A stretch of DNA of 64,000 nucleotides, from the NCBI RefSeq assembly GCF_000307875.1, contig NZ_AJLS01000005.1, positions 1 to 64,000 on the forward strand, given 5' to 3'. Shown one piece after another: positions 26,238 to 35,368 of this stretch (the first letter of the stretch is position 1; each line of letters opens with the position of its first letter). The DNA comes from Neobacillus bataviensis LMG 21833 (lineage in GTDB: Bacteria > Bacillota > Bacilli > Bacillales > Cytobacillaceae). The position numbers were made by a program, and so were the translations under genes. The notes under the pieces were generated by a model. That model saw only the letters and a list, made by a program, of their open reading frames with translations. It did no database searches and was not told the origin of the DNA.

Positions 26238-27224
26238 TTAGACAATTTGTTTTTCTTTTTTTGGCAGTGGTAAAAACTTCACCACTGGGATGATAATGGG
26301 AACAAGGACACCGACTAAAGCAACAGGTACGATCTCCCACAATTCTAATGGCGGTGTGATGAGTATGCCAGATTTATGAATTGCAAACAAAGAAAGGAAA
26401 TAGGCTATACCCCCCGTAAGTCCTGCCAGCCAGTTTGTCTTTTTAAACAATAAATACAGTAATGGAATTAATAGCAGTGTGATTGGTACATAGGAGGTTG
26501 GATAACCCACTGCAAGAAAGGTTGCTTTTCCAATAATCCTTAATAGGATATATAGTGCTGCGGCCATTACTGGTATGGTAAATTCCTGGAAAATTCGAAT
26601 GATCAGTACCGTAAGCAATGCCACCATCAGCACGGAATAAATCGGATAAACCCATTCCGGAATACCGCCGAAAATTTGCGAGGCCGGATCCGAGATCAGC
26701 TCTAGGATTTCTTGGGAGGCGATGGATTTTCCATGAATGTACTGATCATACGAAATCGCTCCATTTTCCTGCTGCATATTCGGGAACATCAAACACTCAA
26801 GTTGGAACATCCCGAACCATGTATGCATTGATTTCCAGGTCGGCAATACATCCCTTGTGAACAAGTAATACCCACGCCAGACTCCAAATATCATGATACT
26901 CGTTCCAATATAATAAATAAAATGGGTCGGACTCCATGTCGTTAAATCAATTCCATATGCAATATGATAGGTGAAATCTAATGGAATACCGATTAAAAAT
27001 AAAACATATCCAATCGTAATCAGATTTCTTGAAAATCGATCCATGTATTGGGGGCGCCGCCACTCTTGCAGTAACAAATATCCGCCCAAGACAAATCCAA
27101 GTGTATTAACAATATGGGGAATCGAATATTCTTCAAACAAATACTTAAAGTGATATGACGCATCCCAAGCAGAGCCTATAAATTTTAATAAAAAGGCAAT
27201 TACCCATAAACGGTAATATTTCAA
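26238..27224 (-). CDS. Polytopic membrane protein of unknown function
   Basis: This 328-residue protein has eight or nine hydrophobic helices and no domain I recognise. Notable features are several His and Trp residues near membrane boundaries in the N-terminal half (SAWDASYHFKYLFEEYSIPHIVNT, PLDFTYHIAYGIDLTTWSPTHFIYYIG, WKSMHTWFGMFQLECLMFPNMQQENG), which could bind a metal or cofactor. The C-terminal half is plain hydrophobic. It follows a 75-codon membrane protein gene by 24 bases and lies next to a Met/His-rich lipoprotein gene, hinting at metal handling; this is inference. Confidence 0.7.
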   Translation of the reverse strand: MKYYRLWVIAFLLKFIGSAWDASYHFKYLFEEYSIPHIVNTLGFVLGGYLLLQEWRRPQYMDRFSRNLITIGYVLFLIGIPLDFTYHIAYGIDLTTWSPTHFIYYIGTSIMIFGVWRGYYLFTRDVLPTWKSMHTWFGMFQLECLMFPNMQQENGAISYDQYIHGKSIASQEILELISDPASQIFGGIPEWVYPIYSVLMVALLTVLIIRIFQEFTIPVMAAALYILLRIIGKATFLAVGYPTSYVPITLLLIPLLYLLFKKTNWLAGLTGGIAYFLSLFAIHKSGILITPPLELWEIVPVALVGVLVPIIIPVVKFLPLPKKEKQIV

Positions 27225-27248
27225 ATCTTCATCTCCTCACCTTGGGGA

Positions 27249-27476
27249 CTAGCCCAACAGATCAAATGGATCTCCAAAAATAGCTATCAGGATATAATTT
27301 ATAGCTAAGGCGATCCCAAATACGATTCCAGCAATCCGAACTTTCTTTTGAGTAAATAACCTATACATAAAAATGATTCCGGAAGTGACTAAAAAAATGT
27401 TAATGGTTACAAACGTCCAAAGTAGGTTTTCACTGTGTTCCACTGCTGTCACATGCATCAAATATAACGGTATCAA
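27249..27476 (-). CDS. Small two-helix membrane protein, TTG start
   Basis: The 75-residue product has two hydrophobic segments (about residues 19-38 and 47-66), separated by a basic FTQKKVRI loop. The N-terminal part is HVTAVEHSENLLWTF. Initiation is at a TTG (27476), ten bases behind GGAGG. It precedes the 328-residue membrane protein gene in one probable operon and is divergent from the lipoprotein gene. No family is recognised. Confidence 0.65.
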   Translation of the reverse strand: MIPLYLMHVTAVEHSENLLWTFVTINIFLVTSGIIFMYRLFTQKKVRIAGIVFGIALAINYILIAIFGDPFDLLG

Positions 27477-27683
27477 CTGCTTAATTCCTCCATGGATTTA
27501 CTTTTTAATCAATAGGCCCTAGAATCATACTCCATTATATGACGAAGATTTTCCTACTATTGTTTCTATAGTATCATTTTTTTTTACATAGATGATTAGT
27601 TTGTTTACATAAAATTCTTGCATTGGTTCAAATAGGTAATGTAAAGTGAATGGACGGACTATGATGCGAAAGGAGAAAATCCC

Positions 27684-28499
27684 ATGAAACATTTTATTAT
27701 GACCACCCTACTATTAACCACTGTGATGCTTTCTGCTTGCAATTCAATAAAAGTCCCAAAGTCGACGATGGATCATAAAATGAGCGCCACACCAACTAAT
27801 GTTGTTCCAACAAAATCCGAATGGAAAATTGCAGAACATCCAAAACCAAACGAGAAAATTCCAATCTCCATTTTAATAAAAGATAAAGACAATCAGCCCA
27901 TCAAATCATTCCAAACCGTCCATGAAAAAAAGATGCATTTATTTATTGTTAGTAAGGATTTATCTTATTTTTCACATATCCACCCAAAATATAAAGGAAA
28001 TGGGGAATTTACAATTACCACCACCTTCCCAGCAGGTGGAGATTATAAGATTATTGCTGATGTGACTCCGAAGGGCGGCGGGGATAGCAGTATTGAAAGT
28101 CATTGGCAGCATGTGGAGGGCGTGGCCGCACAGGAGGAGCCATTAGTTCCTGATCAAGAATTAACCAAAGTAGTGGATGGAAAAAAAGTGACACTCTCGT
28201 TTAGTCAACTTACCGCAGGTGAAACTTTGCATATGACCTTTACCATTACTGACGCAAAAACCAATCAGCCCATCAAAGATCTCCAGCCCTATTTAGGGGC
28301 CATGGGTCACATGGTTGCCATGAGTGCAGATGCCGAAAGATACTTGCACATCCATCCGATGACAACCGCGGGAAATGGGCCGAAGGTGATCTTTATGACG
28401 ATTTTTCCGGAAACTGGCGTTTATAAAGTTTGGGGGCAATTTAAACTTGAAGGTAAGGTCTTTACAGTTCCATTTGTGATAGATGTGCCAAAAAAATAG
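27684..28499 (+). CDS. Lipoprotein with Met/His-rich repeated domains (YtkA/FixH-like)
   Basis: The 271-residue product has a lipoprotein signal peptide ending in LSAC (Cys19). The mature part contains two related beta domains. The first has KKMHLFIVSKDLSYFSHIHPKYKGNGEFTITTTFPAGGDYKIIADVTPKGG. The second has GAMGHMVAMSADAERYLHIHP...GPKVIFMTIFPETGVYKVWGQFK. The recurring FSHIHP/LHIHP boxes and methionines resemble secreted copper-binding YtkA-like modules. Copper or other metal binding at the cell surface is inferred, not shown. Shine-Dalgarno AAAGGAG. Confidence 0.75.
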   Translation: MKHFIMTTLLLTTVMLSACNSIKVPKSTMDHKMSATPTNVVPTKSEWKIAEHPKPNEKIPISILIKDKDNQPIKSFQTVHEKKMHLFIVSKDLSYFSHIHPKYKGNGEFTITTTFPAGGDYKIIADVTPKGGGDSSIESHWQHVEGVAAQEEPLVPDQELTKVVDGKKVTLSFSQLTAGETLHMTFTITDAKTNQPIKDLQPYLGAMGHMVAMSADAERYLHIHPMTTAGNGPKVIFMTIFPETGVYKVWGQFKLEGKVFTVPFVIDVPKK

Positions 28500-28503
28500 A
28501 CCA

Positions 28504-28536
28504 AAAAACCCCTACAAAAGTCAAATAGGGGTTTTT
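28504..28536 (+). terminator. Terminator of the lipoprotein gene
   Basis: AAAACCCCTA pairs with TAGGGGTTTT around an 11-base loop, ending in T5, a few bases behind the stop codon. Confidence 0.85.
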
Positions 28537-28567
28537 GGTTGCACATTTTTTACATTTTCTTGAAATT

Positions 28568-28597
28568 GGTGCCTGACACCCTTCGTGGACAGTGTCC
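28568..28597. repeat. Two adjacent short palindromes
   Basis: GGTGCCTGACACC (28568-28580) is followed after six bases by the perfect palindrome GGACAGTGTCC (28587-28597). The first also occurs inside the anti-sigma gene at 3619-3631 and in purM at 57490-57502. The meaning is unknown. Confidence 0.45.
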
Positions 28598-28647
28598 GCG
28601 TGGAGCAGACAATCAAGGGAACTCTCTCCTGCTTTTAAGCATAAAGT

Positions 28648-29649
28648 CTATACTTCTCCAGAAGGTTTGGTCATCGGTGTATAGGCTGGTAGTGGCGTAC
28701 CAAAATTTGGGGTACCGTCTGGTTTCCAATTGATTTTTTGAATCCTTGGATTCCGCAGCCTTCCCAAACCATGATCTCCTTCGGCCTCCGAAAACGAAAA
28801 TGCGTGGTAGACGATCCAGTCCTCCGTTCCGTCCGGGGATTGAGTAAAGCTATTATGCCCAGGTGAAAATACTCGGTTTTTTACACTTTTCGAGAAAACG
28901 GGTCCTGGATGTTTTACCCAAGAATCAGGATCAAGAAGGTTAGCCGTTTCACTTGCTGTAAGCATCCCTAAGCAATAGTCATCAGACCATGTTGCACTTG
29001 CAGAAAAAACGAGAAAAATTTTACCGTTCCGTTTTAGAATTATTGGACCTTCATTTATAGCCATTCCACCTTGTTTCTCCCATTCATCCTCCGGAGCCGA
29101 TAGTAATATGTTTTCACCTATTAGGGTCCACGGGTTTTCCATTTTTGCCATGTAAAGTGCTGACCCATAATCAGGAAAGTATCCATATCCTGAGTAAAGA
29201 AAATATAATTCGTTCTTATGTTGAAGAACGGTTCCATCTAAACCAGGATGATCGGTATTCACTGCACCCCTGAAATGCCACTTGCCCAGAAATGGATTTG
29301 GCGAAGAATTTTCAAGTACATAGATATGCCGAGTATCATCACCACCACCATCATTGGCAGTAAAATAAATGAACCATTTTCCGTTAATATAGTGTATTTC
29401 AGGTGCCCAAATATTGTGGCTATATGGGCCTTCTGCTGGAGGTGACCATATTATTGTTTTGGCTGTTGTCGAAAATCCTGTTATCGTCGGACTTCTCCAA
29501 ATGGCTATATGATCAGATAATGTAATGGTTAAATAATAGTACCCATCTGTATGTTTATAAATATAAGGATCTGGGCCACTTTCAAGCAGGGGATTCATAA
29601 ACATTTCATTTTTTTGACTCGTAATGATATGGTGGGTTTGTGTTTCCAT
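28648..29649 (-). CDS. Cytosolic glycoside hydrolase family 43
   Basis: A 333-residue five-bladed beta-propeller enzyme without signal peptide, so acting on imported oligosaccharides. The expected GH43 residues are Asp27 in GPDPYIYK (general base), Asp138 in HPGLDGTVLQHK (pKa modulator) and Glu200 in AINEGPIILKR (general acid). WAPEIHYINGKWFIYFTAND and FSPGHNSFT are further hallmarks. Likely alpha-L-arabinofuranosidase or beta-xylosidase; the sequence alone does not decide. The start at 29649 follows GGAGG; the upstream in-frame ATG overlaps that site. Located just downstream of the giant secreted GH43. Confidence 0.9.
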   Translation of the reverse strand: METQTHHIITSQKNEMFMNPLLESGPDPYIYKHTDGYYYLTITLSDHIAIWRSPTITGFSTTAKTIIWSPPAEGPYSHNIWAPEIHYINGKWFIYFTANDGGGDDTRHIYVLENSSPNPFLGKWHFRGAVNTDHPGLDGTVLQHKNELYFLYSGYGYFPDYGSALYMAKMENPWTLIGENILLSAPEDEWEKQGGMAINEGPIILKRNGKIFLVFSASATWSDDYCLGMLTASETANLLDPDSWVKHPGPVFSKSVKNRVFSPGHNSFTQSPDGTEDWIVYHAFSFSEAEGDHGLGRLRNPRIQKINWKPDGTPNFGTPLPAYTPMTKPSGEV

Positions 29650-29729
29650 AATTAGTACCTCCATATTGGCTTATATGACTATCTTTGAATTGATTTTATC
29701 GTTAAGCACAAAACGCTACTCATTTTTTT

Positions 29730-29760
29730 AAAAAGGTAGACATCTAAGATTTACCTTTTT
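29730..29760 (-). terminator. Probable terminator behind the giant GH43 gene
   Basis: AAAAAGGTA pairs with TACCTTTTT over a 13-base loop just downstream of the stop codon on the minus strand. The T-run is within the stem arm. Confidence 0.65.
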
Positions 29761-29768
29761 GTTGAAAT

Positions 29769-32700
29769 TTATATTCTTTTTAATTCCCTTAGTAATCTAT
29801 CTCCATCTGACAATAATTCTTCCTTTGCACGTTTAGATACATAATCTCCTTTTGCTTTATCAAGAAATTCTTGAAAATCATTTAAATGTTTTAAGGATTG
29901 TTCAATATGGCCTTTTTCCATATGTTGTTTTGATTGTTCTAGTTTATTGCTTAATTGTTTATATAAACTATGATTTATTTCTCCAGAAGCATTGTATTTA
30001 TCAAGCAATTTCAAAATTGTTTTGTGACTTGTTTCTATTGGTTTCACATGAAAATTATCAAATCTCGTAAAATTATAGTTTGATCTAAGTCCTACTTTTC
30101 CTTGTGTAAATGCTGTGCTGCTATTATCGGTATAATCTATTTTAGGAGTATCCATATCACCAACAAATATCTTAATATTGGTTCCTTTTGCAACAACTTT
30201 CATATGCTGCCATGTATTTAGAGGAGCGCTGATTTTTGCACCTTTTAGGTACAACCAATTATAATTAAATTTTCCTAAATGAACACCATCTTTATTGATA
30301 TACGCTAGATACCCTTGCATAAAATCAGGATTATTTTGTCCAAGTTCAATCCCATTGGCTGGATTATTTACTCTAAAAATTATGCCGCCGTCACCTGTCC
30401 CAGCTCCAATATTAATATCTGCTTCAACCGTATAATCCTTCCACATATGATCTCCGATTACAGATTTCGCAAAGGTACCTGGTGCTGCACTATATTCCCC
30501 TTCAGCTGCCGGTGGTTCTTCTCCTTTATCTAAAGTAAAATCAATACTTCTAAAGTCAAATTCACCCTTTACCATTTCCGCCTTAATCGTATGTTTGCCA
30601 GCGGGTAAAAAGACATTTTCTTTAATGACACTTTCCCAGTTATCCCAGCCGCCTGTTTTTGGCACATCTATGATACCTGTTAAATCAACAGTATCATCAA
30701 GCCAAAGTCTAATTTGATTTCCCTCTAAATCAGTTGCAATTCTGATGGCTACTTGGTATTTGTCCTCTTTTTCAATATCGACGTTATATTTTAACCATTC
30801 TCCCGCTTGATTCCAGCCAACATTATACCCACCCTCAGGATTAACGCGAATATCTACGGAATCTCTTCTATATTTACCTCCGATATTTACAGGAGAATTA
30901 TCGTGATAACCAATACCTTCTCCACCTGTAATATATTCAGCCGCCATGATTTTTCCTGGAAGCTTCCTATGATTGTCAAACCTGTGAAGTGTTAATCTAG
31001 AAACATCAAATTCTCCATGAAGAGTTACTAGCTTTAATGTGTGTTTTCCAGCTGGTAATGAAATGTCCTTTAATGAAACACTTTTCCAATTATTCTGATC
31101 GCCTGTATTTGGTATGTCTATTTCTCCTGTTACATCAATTTTATCATCTATAAGGAGCTTTGCCTTTCCTCCATCTTTGGTTGCAGATGTAAGTAAATCT
31201 AAACCATATGTGCCTTCTTCTTCAATATCTATATCATATGCCAGCCATTCACCTGTTTGATTGGAGGTAACTGCGAATCCACCTTCCGGATTCACTCGGA
31301 TATCGACAGAATCGGCTCGATATTTTCCTCCACTATTCCCCGCAGTGTTATCATGGTAGCCTACACCTTCACCACCAAGATTGTATTCAGCAGCTTCAAT
31401 GATACCTGGCACTGGTTTATGAATATCAAACGATGTAAAATCAAGACTAGTAAAATCAAATTCTCCTTCTACTATCTCAACCTTAATCGTATGATCACCC
31501 TCAGGCAATGTAATCCCTTCTTTAATAACGGGCTGCCAATTATTCCAATCACCTGTATTGGGGACATCTAACACACCAGTTAAATCTGTTTTATCATCTA
31601 ACCATAAACGAACCTTTGCCGATTGAAATGTAGTTGCCGTATTTAATTGAACATTATAGAGACCTGTTTCTTTAATGGAGACATTGTATTTAAACCATTC
31701 TCCTGTTTGATTCCATCCAACTGCTGTCCCACCTTTGGGATTGTTGCGGATATCGACAGCATCTCCTCTTAATACACCACCAATATTTTCAGCCGTTGTT
31801 TCATGATATGCGACCCCTTCACCGCCAGTTATATAGTAGGCGGCACTAATTGAACCTGGTATAGGTTTGTGTGCATCAAAAGGGCTGGGTTTATTTGTTT
31901 TAACCGTCCAATATCCTTCTATTTCCTCCCAGCCATCACTCTTTCCATCGTTAAAATCTGAAATCACTTGTTTTACTTCTTTATATTTTTGAAAATTCAT
32001 ATTGGCTAAATCAAACGTTCCATCGTTAACGACTATTTTTATCGAATGCTTCCCTTTTGGTAAATCAATGCCCTCAATCGAAAATGTTTTCCACTCATCT
32101 GTTTTTGGGATATTTAATACACCTGTCAAATCGGTCGAGTCATCTAACACTAATTTTAACTTGGCATCATCACTCGAGGCTGATACTCTTAGGTCTACAT
32201 TGTAAGTTGCGTCTTCAGCAACATTGACATTGTAGTTGAACCATTCACCGGGTTTATTCAAGCTTACGTTATATCCACCTTCAGAATTCACTTTAATCTC
32301 AGCAGAATCTCTTCTATATAGGTCACTAGTATTCTTTGCAGTTGAATCATGAAAGCCTACTCCTTCACCGCCTGTATTATAGTGAACAGCTTCGATCTTT
32401 CCCGGTAAAGGTTTATACGCCTTAAATACATTGCTTCCGTTTACTTTATTGCTGAATGCAGTATAGCCAAATGCCGCGTGAAGGTTAGAAGTAATATATC
32501 CAATTTTTCCTCCGTTGAGCCCAGCCATTTTGCGCGTTTGCTTTTGCATTCCATCTACAAAAATCTTATAAGTGGCGGAAGACTTTTCTACTCGTAATTG
32601 ATGGAGCTTTGAATAATCATAGCCCTTAGGCAGGTCCGTAGCTTCACTGCTTTGTTTGACCCCGTTTATGATAAAGTAAGATTCTAATTGATTTTTCTTA

Positions 32701-33893
32701 GGATTTAATACCGCTAAGCCGTAATTATTTTCATCCTTATAAGAGAAAACAGCACCTAATTGTGGATCACCTACCGTTCCCTGTTCTAACGCTTTCATAT
32801 TGAATTCTGCGGTGTAGTCTGAGGCAGTGGAAGCCTTCGTCAATTGTTTAAATGAATGGGTATTTTCTATTGTCGTTTGTTGAAGCCAGCCAGGCATATC
32901 TGAAGCAATACTCCAGCTTCCTCCTTTTGTGTTTTCCCAATTTTCAGTAAACGATGATTGTGTGAAACGCTCACTAAAATCAGGTAAGTCCGGGTTTGGC
33001 TGTTCTGAAGTCGTAGGTCCAAGGACAAGCATCTTTTCGCCATTCCAAGCGATTCGATCTAGATTCATATATCGTCCTGGATTCGCATGACTATGATACA
33101 CCATATACTCAGAGTCAAGATCTGGACCTCTAACGACAGAATTGTGCCCAAGTCCTACATTCGATCCTTCCGAATTTATCAAAATTGGATTTTGGTCAAG
33201 GTTATGTGAAAAACCAGTAATCGGACTATCACTGCTTGCATAGTCAACACGATATGCTTTGTTCCATACGTGATTGCCTGTATAGGTCATATAATATTTA
33301 CTATTTCTTTTCAAAACGGTTGGCCCTTCTGTCCAGCCATTCATTTCTGCACCAGTATTTGATACTTGACCAAAGGTATAGGGATCTGACATTGGACGCG
33401 CATCAATTCTTTTATCTCCAGTACTATAGAAATACCATTTTCCATCATCATCAATGAATACATGTCCATCGATTCCCATGCCTAAGTTATTTGTTTGCTT
33501 CACAAAAGGACCTAATGGATTTGAGCTTTTGTACACATAATGCCCATGTCCCCCAGGTGATGTGTACATATAAAAATCACCATTCCAATAAACAACCTCA
33601 GGTGCGTAGGCAGCCTTCGTTGTTGGTTCCTTCGTTACTAATCCACCGTACTCCCAATTTACTAAATCCTCCGACTTCCAAGCTTTTACTCCACTCTTAT
33701 CATCCACCGTACTGACATAAAGATAATAAATACCATTGTGTTTTAAAATATAGGGATCCCCTTCTCCATAAAACACTCCTGTATCCCATTTCCAAGAATC
33801 TGATAATGTAAGGGGGTTACTGTAGGCAAAGGCCGATAAGGGGATGGATAATAGAAAGCTAGCTAAAACGGTCGTCATTACAAACCTTTTCAG
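29769..33893 (-). CDS. Giant secreted GH43 enzyme with four CBM6-like modules and C-terminal FIMAH domain (probable CTG start)
   Basis: Secreted polysaccharide-degrading enzyme of 1,374 residues. Numbering from the internal ATG at 33878: GH43 propeller about 25-290 with Asp41 (GEGDPYILKH), Asp137 (GIDGHVF) and Glu184 (TEGPTVLK). A beta-sandwich follows at about 300-480. CBM6-like modules occupy about 491-632, 672-818, 822-969 and 972-1116, all with GGEGVGYHD and GEW motifs. A second sandwich is split by modules 2-4 (parts 638-660 and 1126-1280). An FIMAH-like helical domain ends the chain (1285-1369). The Shine-Dalgarno GGAGGAG lies six bases before CTG 33893. That start supplies the missing basic KRF of the signal peptide, so I prefer it to ATG 33878. 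Confidence 0.88.
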   Translation of the reverse strand: MKRFVMTTVLASFLLSIPLSAFAYSNPLTLSDSWKWDTGVFYGEGDPYILKHNGIYYLYVSTVDDKSGVKAWKSEDLVNWEYGGLVTKEPTTKAAYAPEVVYWNGDFYMYTSPGGHGHYVYKSSNPLGPFVKQTNNLGMGIDGHVFIDDDGKWYFYSTGDKRIDARPMSDPYTFGQVSNTGAEMNGWTEGPTVLKRNSKYYMTYTGNHVWNKAYRVDYASSDSPITGFSHNLDQNPILINSEGSNVGLGHNSVVRGPDLDSEYMVYHSHANPGRYMNLDRIAWNGEKMLVLGPTTSEQPNPDLPDFSERFTQSSFTENWENTKGGSWSIASDMPGWLQQTTIENTHSFKQLTKASTASDYTAEFNMKALEQGTVGDPQLGAVFSYKDENNYGLAVLNPKKNQLESYFIINGVKQSSEATDLPKGYDYSKLHQLRVEKSSATYKIFVDGMQKQTRKMAGLNGGKIGYITSNLHAAFGYTAFSNKVNGSNVFKAYKPLPGKIEAVHYNTGGEGVGFHDSTAKNTSDLYRRDSAEIKVNSEGGYNVSLNKPGEWFNYNVNVAEDATYNVDLRVSASSDDAKLKLVLDDSTDLTGVLNIPKTDEWKTFSIEGIDLPKGKHSIKIVVNDGTFDLANMNFQKYKEVKQVISDFNDGKSDGWEEIEGYWTVKTNKPSPFDAHKPIPGSISAAYYITGGEGVAYHETTAENIGGVLRGDAVDIRNNPKGGTAVGWNQTGEWFKYNVSIKETGLYNVQLNTATTFQSAKVRLWLDDKTDLTGVLDVPNTGDWNNWQPVIKEGITLPEGDHTIKVEIVEGEFDFTSLDFTSFDIHKPVPGIIEAAEYNLGGEGVGYHDNTAGNSGGKYRADSVDIRVNPEGGFAVTSNQTGEWLAYDIDIEEEGTYGLDLLTSATKDGGKAKLLIDDKIDVTGEIDIPNTGDQNNWKSVSLKDISLPAGKHTLKLVTLHGEFDVSRLTLHRFDNHRKLPGKIMAAEYITGGEGIGYHDNSPVNIGGKYRRDSVDIRVNPEGGYNVGWNQAGEWLKYNVDIEKEDKYQVAIRIATDLEGNQIRLWLDDTVDLTGIIDVPKTGGWDNWESVIKENVFLPAGKHTIKAEMVKGEFDFRSIDFTLDKGEEPPAAEGEYSAAPGTFAKSVIGDHMWKDYTVEADINIGAGTGDGGIIFRVNNPANGIELGQNNPDFMQGYLAYINKDGVHLGKFNYNWLYLKGAKISAPLNTWQHMKVVAKGTNIKIFVGDMDTPKIDYTDNSSTAFTQGKVGLRSNYNFTRFDNFHVKPIETSHKTILKLLDKYNASGEINHSLYKQLSNKLEQSKQHMEKGHIEQSLKHLNDFQEFLDKAKGDYVSKRAKEELLSDGDRLLRELKRI
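30531..32408 (-). repeat. Four in-gene CBM6-coding repeats (~435 bp each)
   Basis: Blocks at 31983-32408, 31425-31865, 30972-31415 and 30531-30965 encode the four carbohydrate-binding modules. Blocks two and four are the most alike at protein level (shared GWNQxGEW, RLWLDD, NW-x3-IKE), suggesting duplication of a two-module unit. Confidence 0.85.
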
Positions 33894-33949
33894 AAAAATC
33901 TCCTCCTTTATTTATTCTCCTAACAATCAATCAAACGTTAAAAACAGGC

Positions 33950-34004
33950 AAAAAAAAATCAACCTAATCAAAGGAATGGATAGAAATTAACCTTTCCTTT
34001 GATT
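33950..34004 (-). terminator. Terminator of the sugar ABC operon
   Basis: AATCAAAGGAA pairs with TTCCTTTGATT (11 bp); on the minus strand a run of nine T follows seven bases behind the stem. It separates the ABC operon from the giant GH43 gene. Confidence 0.7.
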
Positions 34005-34064
34005 ACATACTATTGATCTTCTATATCTCCATAATGACTGAATTAATAGGACGAATAAGTGTAA

Positions 34065-34484
34065 TTATTGCTTTTGAAATTGATAGTTTACCATCTTTGA
34101 GATTGATTTATTTTTCGCTAATGCTAAAATTCCTGCCGATAGAAACATCAAAGATCCTAAAAGATCCATCACTAGATAGGATGCAAGCCCTAATAAGATA
34201 AACCAGATAGGTTTCTTCACTTCTGCTTTATCGTCCTTCAGTGTTTTCGCTAAAACAAAGTTTAAAATTCCGAGAATAACAAAAAGCATCCCAAAGGTAA
34301 CCGAAAACATATACATACTGCCAAAAATGGATTGTGCAGCCTCGAGTTTAGCTAGAGTGTTATACGAGGAGTTCAATCCTTCATTTTTTATATATGATGC
34401 ATAAACGAAAATGGTAAGGAGCCCCGAGACTATTTGCCATATAGAACCGACCATAATTAATCTTCTCTCTAGCTTTCTATTCAC
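34065..34484 (-). CDS. Four-helix membrane protein (DUF4064-like)
   Basis: The 139-residue product has four hydrophobic segments (about residues 9-30, 50-80, 93-112 and 112-126) and a basic N terminus (MNRKLERRL). The layout is that of DUF4064 proteins, for which no function is established. It follows the second permease gene by 35 bases, has a GGGGGG Shine-Dalgarno and precedes the operon terminator. It may therefore be an accessory of the sugar transporter, though such genes often sit beside unrelated partners. Confidence 0.6.
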   Translation of the reverse strand: MNRKLERRLIMVGSIWQIVSGLLTIFVYASYIKNEGLNSSYNTLAKLEAAQSIFGSMYMFSVTFGMLFVILGILNFVLAKTLKDDKAEVKKPIWFILLGLASYLVMDLLGSLMFLSAGILALAKNKSISKMVNYQFQKQ

Positions 34485-34519
34485 TATTAGCCCCCCTTTA
34501 CAGGCAGAAATTGTTTTTA

Positions 34520-35365
34520 TTATCCTTTAACACCAGATGACAAGGAGAGTGATTCCATAAAGTATTTTTGTGTGAATAAATAAAGGATAAATGTTGGAAC
34601 AATGGCTACCAATGCTCCAGTTAAGGCATGAGCTACATCTAGTGCATACATCCCCTGGAGTAATTGCAATCCTGGTGTAATGGGCATTTTTTCAACATCA
34701 TTAAACACAATAGATGGCCATAAGAAGTCATTCCATGAGGCTGTAAAGGTAAACAATGCTACAACAGTCAACACAGGTCTTATCAGCGGCAAGATCAACT
34801 TAAAGAATATTTGGAAATCAGAGGCACCATCCACCCTCGCTGATTCATCAAATTCCTTAGGAATCCCCTGCATAAACTGTCTTATGAGAAAAATATTAAA
34901 TACTCCCGCTGCCCCTGGAACAATCGCCGCTAAATAATTATTTACCCAACCTAATGTATCAATAATTTTATAGAGTGGAATAAGATTTACGACTGCCGGG
35001 AACATCATCGTTGCCATTAAAAAGACAAAGATCGCGTCTCTTCCCTTAAATTTCATTCTTGAATATCCATAACCAGCTAATGAAACGATGACTAATACTA
35101 ATACTGTTTGTGATACCGATATAATAAGCGAGTTCAAAAACCATTTGGCAACTGGAGCACTCGTGTTACCAAAGAGGACATCCTGATAATTACCAATCAC
35201 CCAATTAATAGGTAAAATTGTAAAAGCATTCGTTTGAATATCGGCCTCACTTTTGAAGGAAGTGATCATTGTATACAGGACAGGGACAACCCATATAAAC
35301 ACCATTAATAGTAAAAAGATTACAGCTACAATTTTTGATATTCTTTTTTTCACCAAGGTAAGCAC
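34520..35365 (-). CDS. Carbohydrate ABC transporter permease (MalG type)
   Basis: Inner-membrane permease of 281 residues with six helices. The EAA loop that docks to the ATPase reads EFDESARVDGASDFQIFFKLILPLIRP (about residues 175-201), ending in the standard LPLIRP. The C-terminal part, MEKMPITPGLQLLQGMYALDVAHALTGALVAIVPTFILYLFTQKYFMESLSLSSGVKG, is typical of MalG/UgpE-like proteins. It forms a heterodimer with the product of the gene 3 bases upstream. The ATPase component is not encoded nearby. Confidence 0.93.
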   Translation of the reverse strand: MLTLVKKRISKIVAVIFLLLMVFIWVVPVLYTMITSFKSEADIQTNAFTILPINWVIGNYQDVLFGNTSAPVAKWFLNSLIISVSQTVLVLVIVSLAGYGYSRMKFKGRDAIFVFLMATMMFPAVVNLIPLYKIIDTLGWVNNYLAAIVPGAAGVFNIFLIRQFMQGIPKEFDESARVDGASDFQIFFKLILPLIRPVLTVVALFTFTASWNDFLWPSIVFNDVEKMPITPGLQLLQGMYALDVAHALTGALVAIVPTFILYLFTQKYFMESLSLSSGVKG

Positions 35366-35368
35366 CTC

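Noticed and set aside
33894-33945. cre site upstream of the giant GH43
   Set aside because: A CAAACGTTAAAA stretch at about 33933-33944 matches the consensus at too few positions.
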